This document shows, piece after piece, positions 17,259 to 19,171 of a stretch of DNA of 19,171 nt. A program made the position numbers and the translations under genes. Within the stretch, counting starts at the first letter, position 1. The number at the start of each line of letters is the position of its first letter. This DNA is from Bacteroidales bacterium UBA1035 (GTDB taxonomy: Bacteria > Bacteroidota > Bacteroidia > Bacteroidales > Dysgonomonadaceae), in the NCBI GenBank assembly GCA_002316835.1, contig DCEG01000116.1, positions 1 to 19,171 of the forward strand. Reading direction: 5' to 3'. The notes below the pieces were generated by a model. It was not told the origin of the DNA, did no database searches, and was given only the letters and a program-made list of their open reading frames with translations.

Positions 17259-19171
17259 ATGAATAATAAGACAAATCTTCTAGGTATTTTAATGGTTCTT
17301 TCTTTTATGGGCTGCCTGAATGTCCAAAAGAGTGTGAAAGAATCCATCTCTACTCTTTATCCCACTAAAGACTGGGTAATTTCAGATTTTATTGTAACTG
17401 ATGCCCGGTTTGGGGCAAAAGCAGAACCGGGTTTTGATAACCGGGCAGCATTTCAGGCTGCTATCGATTCTGCATATAACAGTGGGGGGGGGGTAGTCTA
17501 TATCCCGGCAGGAAATTATGAGTTTCACACTACGCAAACAGGTATCAAAAGTGTAAGGGTGCGCAAAGGAACCGAAGAAGAGAATAGAGAATACAATTAT
17601 GAATATGTTTTAAGGTTACTGCCCGGTGTGCAACTTCGTGGCGATTGGGCAAATCCTGAACTTCACGATGGAAAAGTGCTGGGCACAATTCTTGAACCAC
17701 TAGTTGGAAAGGATTCTCCCAACTATAACGGTGCAGTTGAAAGTTGGTGGAACGATCCACAGGCAAATAATGTACTGCGGACGACTTATACCAGCATAGC
17801 CGACAGATTTATCGATATGCAAGAAGGAACAGGAGTGACTAATCTTTCAATCTGGTATCCTGAACAGGATATAAAGGATATTCGTCCCTATCCCTGGTCG
17901 TTATACCAGGCAAACGGGAACAGTGCTACTGTTGAAAATGTAACTCTAGTCAACTCATACAATGGTTTTTATTCTGCCCCCAGCGAATTACATTATGTTG
18001 TAAATAGTTTTATAACTGCTTTAAATACAGGTCTCGAAGTCCATGTTTGTACCGATATCGGCCGTATCGAGAATGTGAAAATAAGTCCAAAATATTGGGC
18101 CGGATCAGGACTTCCGGGCTCACCTTCTTTGGATGAGGCAACCAATTTTACCATGGCAAACGGCACAGGATATAAAATGCATCGTTCCGATTGGGAATAT
18201 GTTTCCTATCTTTCCGTCTCGGGATATAAAACCGGTATGTGGATTGGCAGGGAACCCGGTTTTACCGATGCGCCAAATGCACAATTTTATGAAATTCATA
18301 TTGACAATTGTGGTGTCGGTTTATATGTTCAGGATGTAAATCCGTATGGTTTGCTTTTTTCTAACTCAACATTTGACGCTAATGAAGATGGCCTTGCAGT
18401 CTACTTTTATAACTATTTCAATTCATCAGTGCAATTTAACGGGGTCAGTTTTTTCGGCTCTCTCGTCAGTGATGGCAGCGATGGTGTAATTTCGTTTGAG
18501 AACTGTATTTTCGATAAACATGCGAACCATGCGCTTCAGATTAACAGCGGGAACGTTTTGCTTACCCAATGTGAATTTAAACAGCCTGAGCGCCATTTGT
18601 TGCTAAACACAAATGTCAACTCGTTAAAATCGATAAACTCCGGAAACAACTATACGCTGGAAGTTGAAAACAAAAGCAAAAAAGCCAAATTAAATATTGT
18701 TGTCGATGATAAATATCTCTTTGATCCCATTCCTGCGGATATAAAAACAAATATTGCCGTTCATCCCAGGCCTGCTTCTAATAAGGTACTTAAAGTGGAT
18801 TTGCCGGCAGCGACAGGCTTTAACGCCCTTATCCCTGAAATCGATATTTCGAAGCAGCTACAGGCGATGTTAAATGAGGTGAAAACCAACGGCGGCGGCA
18901 CGGTTTATCTCCCTAGCGGAAGATATTTGGTAGAGAGTCCAATTGTGGTTCCGTCGGGAGTTGAGTTGAGAGGATCATGGGATGTTCAGCATCATACCCA
19001 AAGCGGTGGTACGGCTATTTTTACTAATTATGCCGGTGGTGATGAAGGTGAAAATGGGCCTTCACTTATTCAATTGGAAGCTAATTCCGGAATCCGCGGG
19101 TTTAATATTGTACAACTGAATATTGCCAGTGATAATTTCAGCATTGCTGACCCTAGAAAAACTCCGTTTCT
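17259..19171 (+). CDS. Tandem beta-helix (pectate-lyase-3/GH55-like) protein, partial
   Basis: The frame is open from the ATG at 17259 to the window end (637 codons plus 2 bases), so the C-terminus is missing. The signal peptide has a possible lipobox FMGC (Cys19). It carries two Pect_lyase_3-type N-terminal signatures: FGAKAEPGFDNRAAFQAAID with GGGVVYIPAGNY (76-87) and VQLRGDW (124-130), and again SKQLQAMLNEVK with GGGTVYLPSGRY (545-556) and VELRGSW near 570. Two consecutive right-handed beta-helices are the architecture of GH55 beta-1,3-glucanases, though other tandem beta-helix enzymes exist and no catalytic residue can be named. It follows the GH99-like gene after 15 bp in the same direction. 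A ten-G tract (17484-17493) codes the first GGG; the frame is intact as given. Confidence 0.8.
   Translation, partial: MNNKTNLLGILMVLSFMGCLNVQKSVKESISTLYPTKDWVISDFIVTDARFGAKAEPGFDNRAAFQAAIDSAYNSGGGVVYIPAGNYEFHTTQTGIKSVRVRKGTEEENREYNYEYVLRLLPGVQLRGDWANPELHDGKVLGTILEPLVGKDSPNYNGAVESWWNDPQANNVLRTTYTSIADRFIDMQEGTGVTNLSIWYPEQDIKDIRPYPWSLYQANGNSATVENVTLVNSYNGFYSAPSELHYVVNSFITALNTGLEVHVCTDIGRIENVKISPKYWAGSGLPGSPSLDEATNFTMANGTGYKMHRSDWEYVSYLSVSGYKTGMWIGREPGFTDAPNAQFYEIHIDNCGVGLYVQDVNPYGLLFSNSTFDANEDGLAVYFYNYFNSSVQFNGVSFFGSLVSDGSDGVISFENCIFDKHANHALQINSGNVLLTQCEFKQPERHLLLNTNVNSLKSINSGNNYTLEVENKSKKAKLNIVVDDKYLFDPIPADIKTNIAVHPRPASNKVLKVDLPAATGFNALIPEIDISKQLQAMLNEVKTNGGGTVYLPSGRYLVESPIVVPSGVELRGSWDVQHHTQSGGTAIFTNYAGGDEGENGPSLIQLEANSGIRGFNIVQLNIASDNFSIADPRKTPF
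17484..17493 (+). repeat. G10 homopolymer tract inside a coding region
   Basis: Ten consecutive Gs encode Gly76-Gly78 and the first base of Val79 in the tandem beta-helix gene. At this length the present frame is correct, as GGGVVYIPAGNY fits the family motif. Gain or loss of one G would truncate the protein. Such a run stands out in this AT-rich region and is a possible slippage site; it is also a place where sequencing errors occur. Confidence 0.8.

Noticed and set aside
17259..19171. Frameshift or pseudogene at the G10 tract
   Set aside because: Translation through the tract is continuous and keeps the expected GGGVVYIPAGNY motif and both beta-helix signatures, so the gene is intact as given.

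Overview
The window is a polysaccharide utilization locus (PUL) from a member of the Bacteroidota, most likely Bacteroidales. The signs are an adjacent SusC/SusD pair, a DUF4988-type and a DUF3823-type lipoprotein, many short lipoprotein signal peptides, AT-rich DNA, A/T-rich leaders without clear Shine-Dalgarno sequences, and matches to the Bacteroidota -7 promoter element TAnnTTTG. The exact genus cannot be read from the sequence.

Layout. Positions 1-66 are the tail of an upstream unit and end in a strong intrinsic terminator. On the minus strand (177-2738) lies a large single-pass membrane regulator: signal peptide, LamG-like and Kelch-like extracytoplasmic part, one membrane helix, then a cytoplasmic SARP-type winged helix with a BTAD-like tail. 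It has no kinase or receiver domain. A 0.4-0.5 kb divergent control region (2739-3214) carries candidate promoters for both directions and a cluster of AAATCT motifs. On the plus strand nine genes then run co-directionally to the right edge: DUF4988 lipoprotein (3215), SusC-like TonB-dependent transporter (5068), SusD-like lipoprotein (8256), DUF3823 lipoprotein (10272), a stem-loop (11068), GH71/GH99-like lipoprotein (11132), GH43 (12636), GH92 (13732), a second GH71/GH99-like protein (15981), and a tandem beta-helix protein cut by the window end (17259).

How it may work together (inference). The membrane regulator senses a glycan or glycan fragment in the periplasm and activates the divergent operon. 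The DUF4988, SusD and DUF3823 lipoproteins and the first GH99-like enzyme have acidic residues just after the lipidated Cys, as expected for surface display, and would bind and cut the glycan outside. SusC/SusD would import the pieces. GH43, GH92, the second GH99-like enzyme and the beta-helix protein lack that acidic signal and would finish degradation in the periplasm. GH92 plus GH99-like points to an alpha-mannose-containing glycan; GH43 and the beta-helix protein suggest further decorations or a mixed polymer. The substrate cannot be fixed from sequence alone.

The most interesting items are the kinase-free membrane SARP/Kelch regulator and its putative repeat operator, the paired GH99-like enzymes that keep a Glu-x-x-Glu pair, the GH55-like tandem beta-helix protein, and a ten-G tract inside that protein's reading frame.
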